From contig OZ242219.1 of the NCBI GenBank assembly GCA_965206615.1, positions 1 through 64,000 on the forward strand: a stretch of 64,000 bases of DNA, written 5' to 3'. The notes beneath the pieces were generated by a model. That model was not told the DNA's origin. It saw nothing but the letters and a program-made list of their open reading frames with translations, and searched no databases. This stretch comes from VXNE01 sp965206615 (lineage in GTDB: Bacteria > Pseudomonadota > Gammaproteobacteria > Pseudomonadales > Azotimanducaceae). Both the position numbers and the translations under genes were made by a program. Shown in pieces: positions 26,766 to 35,073 of this stretch (positions are counted from its first letter, which is position 1; each line of letters begins with the position of its first letter).

Positions 26766-27803
26766 GTGTACCGCGCCCTGCGTCGCCTGCTCTTCGCCCT
26801 TCCCCCGGAAGCCGCCCACCGGTTGGCGCTGCAGGCTGTCCGCGCGTGGGGTGCCGTGGCGCCGGCCGCACGCGGCGGGACCCCGGTCCGCGCCATGGGG
26901 CTCGACTTTCCCAACCGCATCGGCCTCGCGGCGGGGCTCGACAAGGACGCGGTAGCCGTGCGCGGTTTCGCCGGCCTCGGGTTCGGTTTTGTCGAGATCG
27001 GCACGGTCACGCCGCGCCCGCAGGCGGGGAACCCGCGCCCGCGGCTCTTCCGGTCGGTGCCGGACGGCGCCCTCATCAACCGCATGGGGTTCAACAGCGC
27101 GGGGCTGCCCGCGGTGTGCGTGCGCCTGGACCGGCTGCGCCGCCGCCCCCTGGCCACCCCTCTCGGCGTCAACATCGGCAAGAACCGGGATACGCCTCTC
27201 GCCCGGGCGAGCGACGACTACCGACGCTGCCTGCTCGCGCTGCACCCGTATGCGGACTACGTGGTCGTCAATCTGTCGTCGCCGAACACCCCGGGACTGC
27301 GGCAGTTGCAGGCGGCGCCGGTCGCGGCCAGGCTGCTCGGAACCCTGGCGGGCGAACGCGACCGGCTCGCCGCGGCGACCGGCCGTCGCGTACCGCTCGC
27401 GGTGAAGGTTGCACCGGATCTCGATACGGGCGGCCTGCGCGATGTCGCGGACGTGGCGCGGGCCGCGGGGGTCGATGCCGTCATCGCCACCAACACCACG
27501 GTTACCCGTCCGGCGGGCCTGGCAGGGGGCTTCGCGGCGCTGGAGGGGGGTTTGAGCGGTGTGCCGCTGGCGCCGCTCGCGGTGCGGGCGGTGGAGGTGT
27601 TGCGCGATGCACTGGGGCCGGATGTGGTCCTGATCGGTACCGGCGGCATCCACGACGTCGCAACGGCTCGGGCGATGTTCGATGCCGGCGCCGACCTGCT
27701 GCAACTGTACACGGGCTTCGTCTTCGAGGGCCCGGGCCTCGTGCGGCAACTGCGCGCCGTCCCGCGGCGCGTTCGGGCGGCTGCACCACGCGCAGACGCC
27801 TGA
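26766..27803 (+). CDS. pyrD: Dihydroorotate dehydrogenase, class 2
   Basis: Oxidises dihydroorotate to orotate with FMN and passes electrons to quinone. The N-terminal membrane-association helix is typical of class 2 (YRALRRLLFALPPEAAHRLA). It also has RIGLAAGLDKD, INRMGFNSAG, VNLSSPNTPGLR and the FMN-phosphate loop LIGTGGI. Class 2 enzymes use a catalytic Ser, present in the NLSSPNT block. The start is GTG at 26766, since the conserved first helix begins there; the ATG at 26694 adds non-family residues. Confidence 0.93.
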   Translation: MYRALRRLLFALPPEAAHRLALQAVRAWGAVAPAARGGTPVRAMGLDFPNRIGLAAGLDKDAVAVRGFAGLGFGFVEIGTVTPRPQAGNPRPRLFRSVPDGALINRMGFNSAGLPAVCVRLDRLRRRPLATPLGVNIGKNRDTPLARASDDYRRCLLALHPYADYVVVNLSSPNTPGLRQLQAAPVAARLLGTLAGERDRLAAATGRRVPLAVKVAPDLDTGGLRDVADVARAAGVDAVIATNTTVTRPAGLAGGFAALEGGLSGVPLAPLAVRAVEVLRDALGPDVVLIGTGGIHDVATARAMFDAGADLLQLYTGFVFEGPGLVRQLRAVPRRVRAAAPRADA

Positions 27804-27919
27804 CTCCGGGCGTGATTCACCGGCCGTTGCGGCCCTCGACGATGCCCGGTGCTGGATCATCGGGCCGGGACAGGGTAGCTTTCGCACCGTTCGAGTCCGG
27901 TTTTGCAGGGGGACGCAGC

Positions 27920-29215
27920 ATGAAACGGCATTCGAGGGGACGAGGTTTGCCCGCGGCGGCGTGCATGGCAGCCGTGCTTGCGGGGGTATCCGGTGCGGCC
28001 GATACGCTCGACGGAGGCGACACCGCCTGGGTCCTGAGTTCGACGGCGCTCGTGCTCTTCATGACGATCCCGGGCCTCTCGCTGTTCTACGCCGGCCTCG
28101 TGCGCGTACGTAACGTGCTGAGCGTCCTGATGCAGTGCTTCACGATCGTCTGCCTCGTGACGATCCTCTGGCTCATCGTCGGCTACAGTCTCGCCTTTGA
28201 CGAGGGCAACGCGTTCGTCGGCGGACTGTCGAAGATGCTGTTTGCCGGCGTCGGCGAAGACGCCATGAGCGGCACGATCCCGGAGTCCGCCTTCGCCACC
28301 TTCCAGTTGACGTTCGCGATCATCACCGTCGCGCTGATCGTGGGCGGATTCGCGGAGCGCATGCGCTTTTCGTCGGTCCTGCTCTTTTCCACGCTGTGGC
28401 TGCTGCTGGTGTACGCGCCCATCTGCCACTGGGTCTGGGGCGGTGGATGGCTGCAGGAGATGGGTCTGCTGGACTTCGCGGGCGGCACGGTGGTGCACAT
28501 CACCGCCGGCACGGCCGCGGTGGTGGCGGCGGTGGTGGTGGGTTCCCGACGCGGCTTCCCGGAGCAGAACATGGCCCCGCACAACATGACCCTGACGGTC
28601 GCCGGGGCCGGCATGCTGTGGGTGGGCTGGTTCGGATTCAACGGCGGCAGCGCCCTGGCCGCGAACGGCGATGCGGCGATGGCGATTACGGTCACCCACA
28701 TCTCGGCGGCCGCCGGGGCTTTCACGTGGATGGTTGCGGAGTGGATCCGCTACGGCAAGCCGAGCGCACTCGGCGCTGTCACGGGCATGGTCGCCGGGCT
28801 CGGCACGATCACCCCGGCGTCGGGCTTCGTCGGACCGGCGGGGGCCCTCGTCATCGGCATCGCGGCCGGCGTCCTGTGCTTCCTCGCGACGAACTTCATG
28901 AAGCGCACGCTCAAGATCGACGACTCGCTCGACGTATTCCCGGTACACGCTGTCGGCGGCATCCTCGGCGTCGTCCTCACGGGCGTGTTCGCGAGCAGCG
29001 CCCTCGGCATTTTCGGCGGCCAGGAAGACATCGAGATCGGCTCGCAAGTGGGTATTCAGGCGGTCGGGGCGCTGGCCACCGTGGCGTACACGGCGGTCGC
29101 CACCTTCATCATCCTGAAGGTCGTGGATGTCCTTACCGGCAACCGCGTGACGGAGGACCAGGAGACCGAGGGCCTCGACCTCGTCCTGCACAACGAGCGC
29201 GGCTACGACATCTAG
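27920..29215 (+). CDS. amt: Ammonium transporter, Amt family
   Basis: Inner-membrane ammonium channel. A cleavable signal (LPAAACMAAVLAGVSGAADT) precedes about eleven membrane helices. The pore histidine pair is visible in GGTVVHITAGTAA and DVFPVHAVGGILG, as are PGLSLFYAGLVR and the WFGFNGGSAL helix. The ATG at 27920 has AGGGGGA upstream. No glnK gene is next to it, which is unusual because the two are often co-transcribed. No sigma-54 site was seen upstream. Confidence 0.92.
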   Translation: MKRHSRGRGLPAAACMAAVLAGVSGAADTLDGGDTAWVLSSTALVLFMTIPGLSLFYAGLVRVRNVLSVLMQCFTIVCLVTILWLIVGYSLAFDEGNAFVGGLSKMLFAGVGEDAMSGTIPESAFATFQLTFAIITVALIVGGFAERMRFSSVLLFSTLWLLLVYAPICHWVWGGGWLQEMGLLDFAGGTVVHITAGTAAVVAAVVVGSRRGFPEQNMAPHNMTLTVAGAGMLWVGWFGFNGGSALAANGDAAMAITVTHISAAAGAFTWMVAEWIRYGKPSALGAVTGMVAGLGTITPASGFVGPAGALVIGIAAGVLCFLATNFMKRTLKIDDSLDVFPVHAVGGILGVVLTGVFASSALGIFGGQEDIEIGSQVGIQAVGALATVAYTAVATFIILKVVDVLTGNRVTEDQETEGLDLVLHNERGYDI

Positions 29216-29227
29216 CAGCGTGCGCCG

Positions 29228-29273
29228 TAGAAGTTTCGCGCCAGCGCAACTTCCAACGCGACCGCAAGGTCGC
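29228..29273. repeat. Palindromic intergenic repeats (REP-like)
   Basis: GAAGTTTCGCGCCAGCGCAA, continuing to CTTC at 29253, forms an imperfect palindrome that recurs almost exactly at 57425-57448 and, in reverse orientation, at 49198-49221. It is followed directly by a second hairpin, GCGACCGCAAGGTCGC, a variant of the motif at 6658 and 54277. The block separates the amt and ddl stop codons and could act as a bidirectional terminator. Confidence 0.6.
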
Positions 29274-29314
29274 GCGAGCAGCAGCCCGGGGTAACCGCCG
29301 TCGCCGGGCGGCGG

Positions 29315-30277
29315 TTACGCGCTCGGCGCCGCCGTGGCGCGCCGCAGGGCGCTCTGCACGAGCGCGTCCACCAACGTCTCGAAGTCGTAGCCGGCGCTCC
29401 GGGCGCCGTCCGGGTACAGGCTCGTGGGCGTCATCCCGGGCATGGTGTTGACTTCGAGCAGGTGCATCTCTTCGGTATCCGTCACGATGAAGTCGGCGCG
29501 GGAGAGATCCCGCAGTCCCAGTACCCGGTGACTGGCCAGGGCGATGCGTGCCAGGGCTTCGGCCCCGGCTTGGCTCAGCGGTGCGGGAATGATGTGTTCG
29601 CTCTTGCCGGGGGTATAGCGGTTTTCGAAGTCGTACCACTCGCCGGGGGCGGTCAGGATCTCGATGACCGGCCATGCCAGCGGTGCCGCGCCTTCGAGGT
29701 GGAGCACACCGACGGTGATCTCGCGCCCGGCTACGAAGGGCTCGACGATCACCGGGTCGCCGAATTGCATGGCCGCCTCGATGGGAGCCCGTAGTGCGCC
29801 TCCGTTGGGCAGCGGCGTCACTCCGAGGCCGGACCCCTGGCAAGTGGGTTTGATGGCCACGCGCGAACCGAGGCGCTTCTCGACCAGGGCCACGGCCGCG
29901 TCGAGATCGGTTTCCGGGGCGAGCAGCACATCGTCGAGCACGGGCAGCCCGGCCTGGCGGAAGAGGGCCTTGGCGACGTGCTTGTCCATGCCGAGGGCAC
30001 TGCCGCGCACACCGCTGCCGACGTAGGGGAAGCCGAGCATCTCCAGGTAACCCTGGACGGTCCCGTCCTCGCCCGGCGGGCCGTGGAGTACCGGAAAAAC
30101 CACTGCCGGATCGAAGTCGAGGAGTGCACTGGTCAGGTCGGCGTCGAGTTCGAAGAGCTCCACCTGGGGGTGCCGCGCGCGGAGCGCCTGCGCGACCTGG
30201 CTCGCCGAAGAGCGCGATACGTCGGCCTCGGGCGAGTTGCCGCCGGCGATCACGGCAATCCGGCCAGCTACTCCCAC
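29315..30277 (-). CDS. ddl: D-alanine--D-alanine ligase family protein, 320 aa
   Basis: ATP-grasp ligase joining two D-alanines for peptidoglycan. It shows RIAVIAGGNSPEADVS with the acidic residue that binds the first D-Ala, VLHGPPGEDGTVQGYLEMLG, SGVRGSALGMDKHVAK, IKPTCQGSGLGV, WYDFENRYTPG with the tyrosine expected for D-Ala rather than D-Lac specificity, and LEVNTMPGMT. Start is GTG at 30277, overlapping the preceding peptidase stop by 10 bp. Unlike most ddlB genes it is not in a division cluster, so it may be a second copy. Confidence 0.85.
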   Translation of the reverse strand: MGVAGRIAVIAGGNSPEADVSRSSASQVAQALRARHPQVELFELDADLTSALLDFDPAVVFPVLHGPPGEDGTVQGYLEMLGFPYVGSGVRGSALGMDKHVAKALFRQAGLPVLDDVLLAPETDLDAAVALVEKRLGSRVAIKPTCQGSGLGVTPLPNGGALRAPIEAAMQFGDPVIVEPFVAGREITVGVLHLEGAAPLAWPVIEILTAPGEWYDFENRYTPGKSEHIIPAPLSQAGAEALARIALASHRVLGLRDLSRADFIVTDTEEMHLLEVNTMPGMTPTSLYPDGARSAGYDFETLVDALVQSALRRATAAPSA

Positions 30278-32178
30278 GTGGCGTTCTCGACGCGTACGCC
30301 CGGCAGGTCGTCGGCGGGTTGGAAGCCGAACACCTTGCCGAAGAAGAAGTACTCGCCCTCGATGGCGCGCCGCGCGTTCTCGACCTTGCGGAACCCGTGG
30401 CCCTCGCCTTCGAACAGGAGATGAGCGACCGGGATGCCCTTCGCGCGGAGCGCGTGGAACATGGCCTCCGCCTGGTTGGGCGGGACGATGCGATCTTCGG
30501 TTCCCTGGAAGAAGATCGTCGGACAGCGCAGTCGGTCGACGTGCTCCACGGGCGAGCGGGCGGCGAAATCCGCTTCGTCCACCAGCCGATAGATGTAACG
30601 CGACTCGAACTTGTGGGTATCCCGGGCCAGGGCCGCCAGGTCGCCGATACCATAGTGCACGGCGCCGGCGCGAAACGCGGTCGAGAAGGCGAGGGCCGCG
30701 AGCGTGGTGTATCCGCCGGCGCTGCCGCCACGGATGGCGACACGGCCCGGGTCGACGCGGCCCTCGGCGGCGAGGTGTCGCACGCCCGCGACGCAGTCGT
30801 CGACGTCGACCAGGCCCCATCGCCCGTTGAGGCGCTCGCGGTACGGACGCCCGAAGCCGGTGCTGCCGCCGTAGTTCACGTCGAGCACCGCCCAGCCGCG
30901 CGACGTGTAGTACTGGATGCCGAAACTCAGATCACGGCTGGCGGCGCCGGTGGGGCCGCCGTGACTGACGACGAGCAGCGGCGGCAGTTCGCCCTCCGCT
31001 GCGACGCAGCCGGGATTGGAGGGCGGATAGAAGTTCCCATACGCCGTGGCGCCGCCGCTTGCGAAACGGATCGTCTCGGGTTCGGCGAATGTTCCGGCCG
31101 GGAAGTCGACGTCACCCTGGCTCGCGACCAGCTTGACCGTGCCGGTCGCGAGGTCGAGTTCGACTACCGCGGCGACATCGTTGCGTCTGCCGGCAATGAA
31201 CGCTACTCCGGAGTCCGTCCGGGTCAGGGACCGATAGCCGGTGAAGTCCACGGGCAGGGGGGATGTCATGCCCTGGTCGATGTCCGCTACGACGAGTTCC
31301 GCAGCGCCTTCCTCGATACGTTGGGCGACGACGTGGCGGGAACCGGCGACGACGTAGGCGCGGGTGTCGAGGTGCCACATCGGCAGACCGTACTCCGCGT
31401 CGTCGGGAACCGCGCAGTAGACGCCCGAGGCATCGTAGCTGTGCAGGTTCCAGAAGCCGCTCTCGTCGGAGACGTACAGGAGGCGGTCGTTGCCGATCCA
31501 CTCCGGCTGGAGGACCGACTCGGCAACGCCCCCGGCGACCACCGTCTCGTCCGAAAGGCCGTCGGCATCGATGCGGGCGGCGATGAGCTGCGTGCCGTCC
31601 CAGGGCATGTTGGGATGGTCCCAGACGAGGAAGGCGATCCGGCGCCCGTCCTCGGACAGGCGTTGGGCGGCGTAGAAGTCGTGCCCCGAGTGCAGCACCT
31701 GCACGTCCCCGGTCGTGGGGTCGATGCGTACGAGATCGTTCACCGCCTCGCTCGCGACGCCGTGTCGTTCGCGAACGGCGACCAGGCAGCGGCTCCGTGC
31801 ATCCCACGCCAATCCACCGAAGCGCTCCTGCGAATCGCCGGAAGTGATGCGCACGGGGAGCGTGCCGCCGAGATGGACGGCGTAGACGTTCTGATCCTCG
31901 AAGTTGACGAACCAGGCGGTGTCGTCGGAGAGCGCAAAGGCTCCGCCGCCGTATTCGTGTACCCGGCTGCGCACGTTGAAGGGCTCCGGGGTGAGGTCGC
32001 GGCTCGTGCCATCCCGGTGGCAGACCAGTGCGGCGCGGCCGCCTTCGGTGGGCCGGCCTTCGAGCCAGTAGTACGCTCCGCTGCGGTACCCGAGTTCCGA
32101 GAGCGAGACGAAGGCGGACAGCATCACGTCGGCCGTGATCGGCGACGGCCAGGCGCCGTAGGGTCGCACCAGCGTCAT
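30268..32178 (-). CDS. S9 family (prolyl oligopeptidase-like) peptidase, 636 aa
   Basis: An N-terminal beta-propeller region (about residues 1-380; WDARSRCLVAVRERHG, AQRLSEDGRRIAFLVWDHP) is followed by an alpha/beta hydrolase domain. The nucleophile is in RGGSAGGYTT, the acid probably in FFQGTEDRIVPP, and the histidine in FEGEGHGFRK. No signal peptide is seen. The start at 32178 overlaps the GNAT stop as ATGA. S9C enzymes cleave or trim peptides. The neighbourhood with a C39-like protein and a D-Ala ligase hints at peptide or cell-wall metabolism, but that is inference. Confidence 0.88.
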   Translation of the reverse strand: MTLVRPYGAWPSPITADVMLSAFVSLSELGYRSGAYYWLEGRPTEGGRAALVCHRDGTSRDLTPEPFNVRSRVHEYGGGAFALSDDTAWFVNFEDQNVYAVHLGGTLPVRITSGDSQERFGGLAWDARSRCLVAVRERHGVASEAVNDLVRIDPTTGDVQVLHSGHDFYAAQRLSEDGRRIAFLVWDHPNMPWDGTQLIAARIDADGLSDETVVAGGVAESVLQPEWIGNDRLLYVSDESGFWNLHSYDASGVYCAVPDDAEYGLPMWHLDTRAYVVAGSRHVVAQRIEEGAAELVVADIDQGMTSPLPVDFTGYRSLTRTDSGVAFIAGRRNDVAAVVELDLATGTVKLVASQGDVDFPAGTFAEPETIRFASGGATAYGNFYPPSNPGCVAAEGELPPLLVVSHGGPTGAASRDLSFGIQYYTSRGWAVLDVNYGGSTGFGRPYRERLNGRWGLVDVDDCVAGVRHLAAEGRVDPGRVAIRGGSAGGYTTLAALAFSTAFRAGAVHYGIGDLAALARDTHKFESRYIYRLVDEADFAARSPVEHVDRLRCPTIFFQGTEDRIVPPNQAEAMFHALRAKGIPVAHLLFEGEGHGFRKVENARRAIEGEYFFFGKVFGFQPADDLPGVRVENATWE

Positions 32179-32729
32179 CGCAGCCCCAGTCGCCGTGCGG
32201 CGGCGTTGGCGGTCAATGTGCCGCGGGAATCGACGAGGGCCCAGCGCTCGTGGTCGCGCCACGCCCCGTCGATGAAGAGGAACGCGGGCGAAGCGCCTTC
32301 GTGTGTGAAGCCGCAGCGCTTGACGAGGTTGATCGAACGTTGGTTGTCGGGCTGTATGTTCGCCTCGATGCGGTGCAGGCCGAGTTCGGCGAACGCGTAG
32401 GTCTTGACGAGATCCAGCCCTTCCGCCATGTACCCCTGGCCGGCCAGAGGAACCGCCGCGTAGTAACCGAGCGATGCGCTCAGAAAGGAGCCGCGGACGA
32501 TGTTGTTGAGGTTGATCACGCCGGCGATCTCGTGGGTCGCCTTCAGGCAGACGAGCAGGCCTTCGTGGTCGTCGCGTTGCGTGCGCCTGAGGTAGAGCTT
32601 GAACGAATGCGGGGTGCGCGGAGGCGAGATCCACGGGTCGTGCAGCGCCCGGCCTTCCTGCGCCAGCGCGATCAGTTCGGCCCGGTCGGAACCGTGCACC
32701 TTGCGCATGTAGATGCGGATGCCGCTCAC
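32175..32729 (-). CDS. GNAT family N-acetyltransferase (RimJ-like), 184 aa
   Basis: It has the acetyl-CoA binding region LAGQGYMAEGLDLVKTYAF, the IEANIQPDNQRSINLVKRCG block typical of RimJ/RimL-type acetyltransferases, and an N-terminal helix MRKVHGSDRAELIALAQEGR. Start is GTG at 32729, overlapping the stop of the small membrane protein as GTGA; the frame upstream of it is a shadow. The substrate may be a protein N-terminus or a small amine. Confidence 0.82.
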   Translation of the reverse strand: MSGIRIYMRKVHGSDRAELIALAQEGRALHDPWISPPRTPHSFKLYLRRTQRDDHEGLLVCLKATHEIAGVINLNNIVRGSFLSASLGYYAAVPLAGQGYMAEGLDLVKTYAFAELGLHRIEANIQPDNQRSINLVKRCGFTHEGASPAFLFIDGAWRDHERWALVDSRGTLTANAAARRLGLR

Positions 32730-33061
32730 GGCTGCGCCGCCCGGGCCCGGGACCACCAGCCGCGGATGGCGGCCCGCGCGCGGCCCGCGGAACCCGCCTT
32801 CGTCGCCGCGTCGGGGCTGTCGGGCGCCGTGTCCCTTGTGCCGTCGACGCGCACCAGTTCGAGCAGGAAGATCTCCCAGATCGTCGGCGGCACGAGCGCG
32901 AGACCGAGTGCGACCAGGTGCAGCGGATGCAGATGGAAACCGTTCTCGTCGTGGAACCAGATGCCCTCGAATCCAAAGCCGCGATGCTGCCAGTACAACA
33001 GCCCCAGCGTGGTCACGCCGACGCCGAGTGCCAGGAGCACGAAGCGCGAGAGATAACTCAT
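32726..33061 (-). CDS. Small membrane protein, 111 aa
   Basis: Two membrane helices are visible: FVLLALGVGVTTLGLLYW near residues 7-24 and LHLVALGLALVPPTIWEIFL near 43-63. A basic, Ala/Arg-rich cytoplasmic tail follows. The start MSYLSRF at 33061 overlaps the C39-like gene stop by 4 bp. No family was recognised. Its fixed place in a translationally coupled operon suggests a partner of the neighbouring peptidase-like proteins. Confidence 0.65.
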   Translation of the reverse strand: MSYLSRFVLLALGVGVTTLGLLYWQHRGFGFEGIWFHDENGFHLHPLHLVALGLALVPPTIWEIFLLELVRVDGTRDTAPDSPDAATKAGSAGRARAAIRGWWSRARAAQP

Positions 33062-34023
33062 CGCGGGCAGGCGAACAGATAGAAAACGCCGCGGCCGTGG
33101 AGCCACGCTGTGTGGAATTCATCGATGTCGTAGCAACGTGGCACGTCGGTCACGGTGTCGGCGGCAGGGTCGTTGACCAGCACCCGATTATTCTGGATGC
33201 CGCGGACGATGACCAGATGCCCGGGCGACGACGGCAGCGGGGCGCCGCTGAGGCACCCTGCCGCGAAGGCGATGCTTGCCACGATCGGGAAGCCGGCGTC
33301 GAGGACGTGGCACGGGGTCTGCCAGTCCACGGCGGTCTCGACGGCACCGAGGGCACCCCACCGGGTGGCGGCCCACACGTTCTGCGGCCAGACGCCGTAC
33401 AGGCCGGTCGGTCGATGATGGGCGGCCACGACCAGTTCGTCGAAGTCGTGCTCGAAGCCGAAATGGTCGAGTGCCATCGACACGCAGGTGGGTGAACAGA
33501 TCCGGGCGCGCACACTCGCGGGCGCCGCCATCTGGGTCCTGGCCGGTACGGGCAGCACCTGCGTGTCGCGGGCACCGCCTGGTCGGGTCCCGCCACCCCT
33601 GGGACGGATGCCGATCGTGGCCAGGTAGTCGCCCGGGGCCCGGGACGCGTTGACCCGGAAGCACAGGCGGCCGTCGGTCAAGTCTTCGACGGTCTCGAAG
33701 TAGTCGAGGTGCACCCGCGTGGCGCCGCCGGGCATGCCGGCATGCTGTTCGGCGGGTCGACCGGCACCGGCGGTGACAGTGCGGTCCGCACCGTCGATGA
33801 GGACGCAGTGGTGGTCCGGACTGCCGGCCGCCGCGAAGCTCGGGATGATCAGGTGACCGGACGGTACCGCCGGGAGGGGAACTTCTGCGGCGAACGTGCC
33901 ATCGTTGGCTGCCCAGGCCAGGGGGGACGGCAGCGGCAGGGGATAGCGCCACGAACGCTCGGCTGGTGCGAACGCCAGGCGGCGGATAACCTGATCTGTG
34001 TGTCCGAGCTTGTCCGTTCCCAT
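33058..34023 (-). CDS. C39-like (papain-fold) peptidase family protein, 321 aa
   Basis: The C-terminal half carries a C39-type catalytic layout: Cys in ICSPTCVSMALDHFG, His in SPGHLVIVRGIQ, and the following NDPAAD. The N-terminal half is a beta-rich domain (VHLDYFETVEDL, LCFRVNASRAPGDYL) of unknown role. No signal peptide is clear. It is the first gene of a five-gene operon with overlaps. Its start overlaps the divergent glutaredoxin-like gene by 24 bp, so one of the two starts may be annotated too far out. Confidence 0.75.
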   Translation of the reverse strand: MGTDKLGHTDQVIRRLAFAPAERSWRYPLPLPSPLAWAANDGTFAAEVPLPAVPSGHLIIPSFAAAGSPDHHCVLIDGADRTVTAGAGRPAEQHAGMPGGATRVHLDYFETVEDLTDGRLCFRVNASRAPGDYLATIGIRPRGGGTRPGGARDTQVLPVPARTQMAAPASVRARICSPTCVSMALDHFGFEHDFDELVVAAHHRPTGLYGVWPQNVWAATRWGALGAVETAVDWQTPCHVLDAGFPIVASIAFAAGCLSGAPLPSSPGHLVIVRGIQNNRVLVNDPAADTVTDVPRCYDIDEFHTAWLHGRGVFYLFACPR

Positions 34024-34251
34024 CTGGTGCTCTACACGACGTCCGCGTGCTCTGCCTGCGAGGAGGCGCTCGACCTCGTGCTCGCCCTGGCCGATCCCCG
34101 TGTGCGCAAGCTGGTGGCACTCGACGTTGCCGACGACGCGGGGCTGTTCGAACAGTATGCACGTCGCGTGCCGGTACTGGCGTACCGCGGGCTGGAACTC
34201 GACTGGCCGTTCGACGCCTCGGACATGCGACGGTTACTCGATGGCGCCTGA
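34000..34251 (+). CDS. Glutaredoxin-like (DUF836) protein, 83 aa
   Basis: The short thioredoxin-fold protein begins LVLYTTSACSACEEALDLV with a CxxC-type pair, followed by the cis-proline block RRVPVLAYRGLELDWPFD. That is the pattern of the DUF836 glutaredoxin-like family. GTG at 34000 is used because family similarity begins within ten residues of it. It overlaps the divergent C39-like gene at its start and is convergent with the TatD-like gene at its end. Confidence 0.75.
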   Translation: MSELVRSHLVLYTTSACSACEEALDLVLALADPRVRKLVALDVADDAGLFEQYARRVPVLAYRGLELDWPFDASDMRRLLDGA

Positions 34252-35073
34252 AGGCGGCGCGGCTTCGCTACCGGAGGGCGACCGCAGACGGAACAGGCGC
34301 GCGGCGTTGTCGGCGGTCAGGGCGCCGATGTGTTCCGCGGTCGTCTCGCGGCACCGGGCGACCGCGCGCGCCACCCAGGGCAGGAAGGCGGGCTCGTTGC
34401 GCCGTCCCCGCACCGCAGGTCCGCCCGCTCCCCTGGGCATCGTTCCGGGCAGGAGGTAGGGCGCGTCGGTTTCGATCAGCAGGCGATCTTCGGGTATGAG
34501 CGGCGCGAGGGTCCGGAGTTCGCCGCCGCGGCGCTGGTCGCAGATCCAGCCGGTGACGCCGATGTAATAGCCGGCGTCGAGCCAGGCGTCGAGATCGGTC
34601 CGCGAGCCGGTGAAGCAGTGGATCACGACCTGGCCGGCGCGTGCGCCGTTCTCGGCGAGTAGCCGCGCGGTCTCTCCCGCGGAATCGCGGTCGTGCACGA
34701 ACAGTGGCAGGTCGAGTCGTACCGCGAGCCGTATCTGGCCCGCGAAGACCTCACGTTGCACGTCGGCGGGCGAGTAGTTCCGATGGAAGTCGAGGCCAGT
34801 TTCGCCCACGGCGACCACCCCGGGTCGCGCGGTAAGCGTCTCGAGCGCCTCGATCCAACCGGGCGCGGCGGATTTCGCGTCGTGGGGGTGCAGGCCGGCG
34901 GTACTCCACAGACCTCGCTGTCCGGCGACCAGGTCGGCCGCGGCCGTCGCCGACGCCACGTTCGTGCCGGTCACGACGATGTCGCTGACGCCGGCATCCC
35001 GGGCACGCGCGATCACCTCGACGCGGTCTGCGTCGAACGTGGGACCGGTCAGGTTTGCACCGATGTCGATCAC
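34234..35073 (-). CDS. TatD family hydrolase, 279 aa
   Basis: A metal-dependent TIM-barrel nuclease family. The N-terminal metal site is DIGANLTGPTFD, where the usual HxH is replaced by the ANL pattern seen in the TatD subgroup. Further ligands lie in GLHPHDAK, VAVGETGLDFHRNYSP, PLFVHDRDS, VVIHCFTGS and LIETDAPYLLPG. It resembles TatD proper rather than YcfH or YjjV. Start is GTG at 35073, overlapping the slt stop as GTGA. Known TatD has 3'-5' exonuclease activity and is not a transport factor. Confidence 0.88.
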   Translation of the reverse strand: MIDIGANLTGPTFDADRVEVIARARDAGVSDIVVTGTNVASATAAADLVAGQRGLWSTAGLHPHDAKSAAPGWIEALETLTARPGVVAVGETGLDFHRNYSPADVQREVFAGQIRLAVRLDLPLFVHDRDSAGETARLLAENGARAGQVVIHCFTGSRTDLDAWLDAGYYIGVTGWICDQRRGGELRTLAPLIPEDRLLIETDAPYLLPGTMPRGAGGPAVRGRRNEPAFLPWVARAVARCRETTAEHIGALTADNAARLFRLRSPSGSEAAPPSGAIE

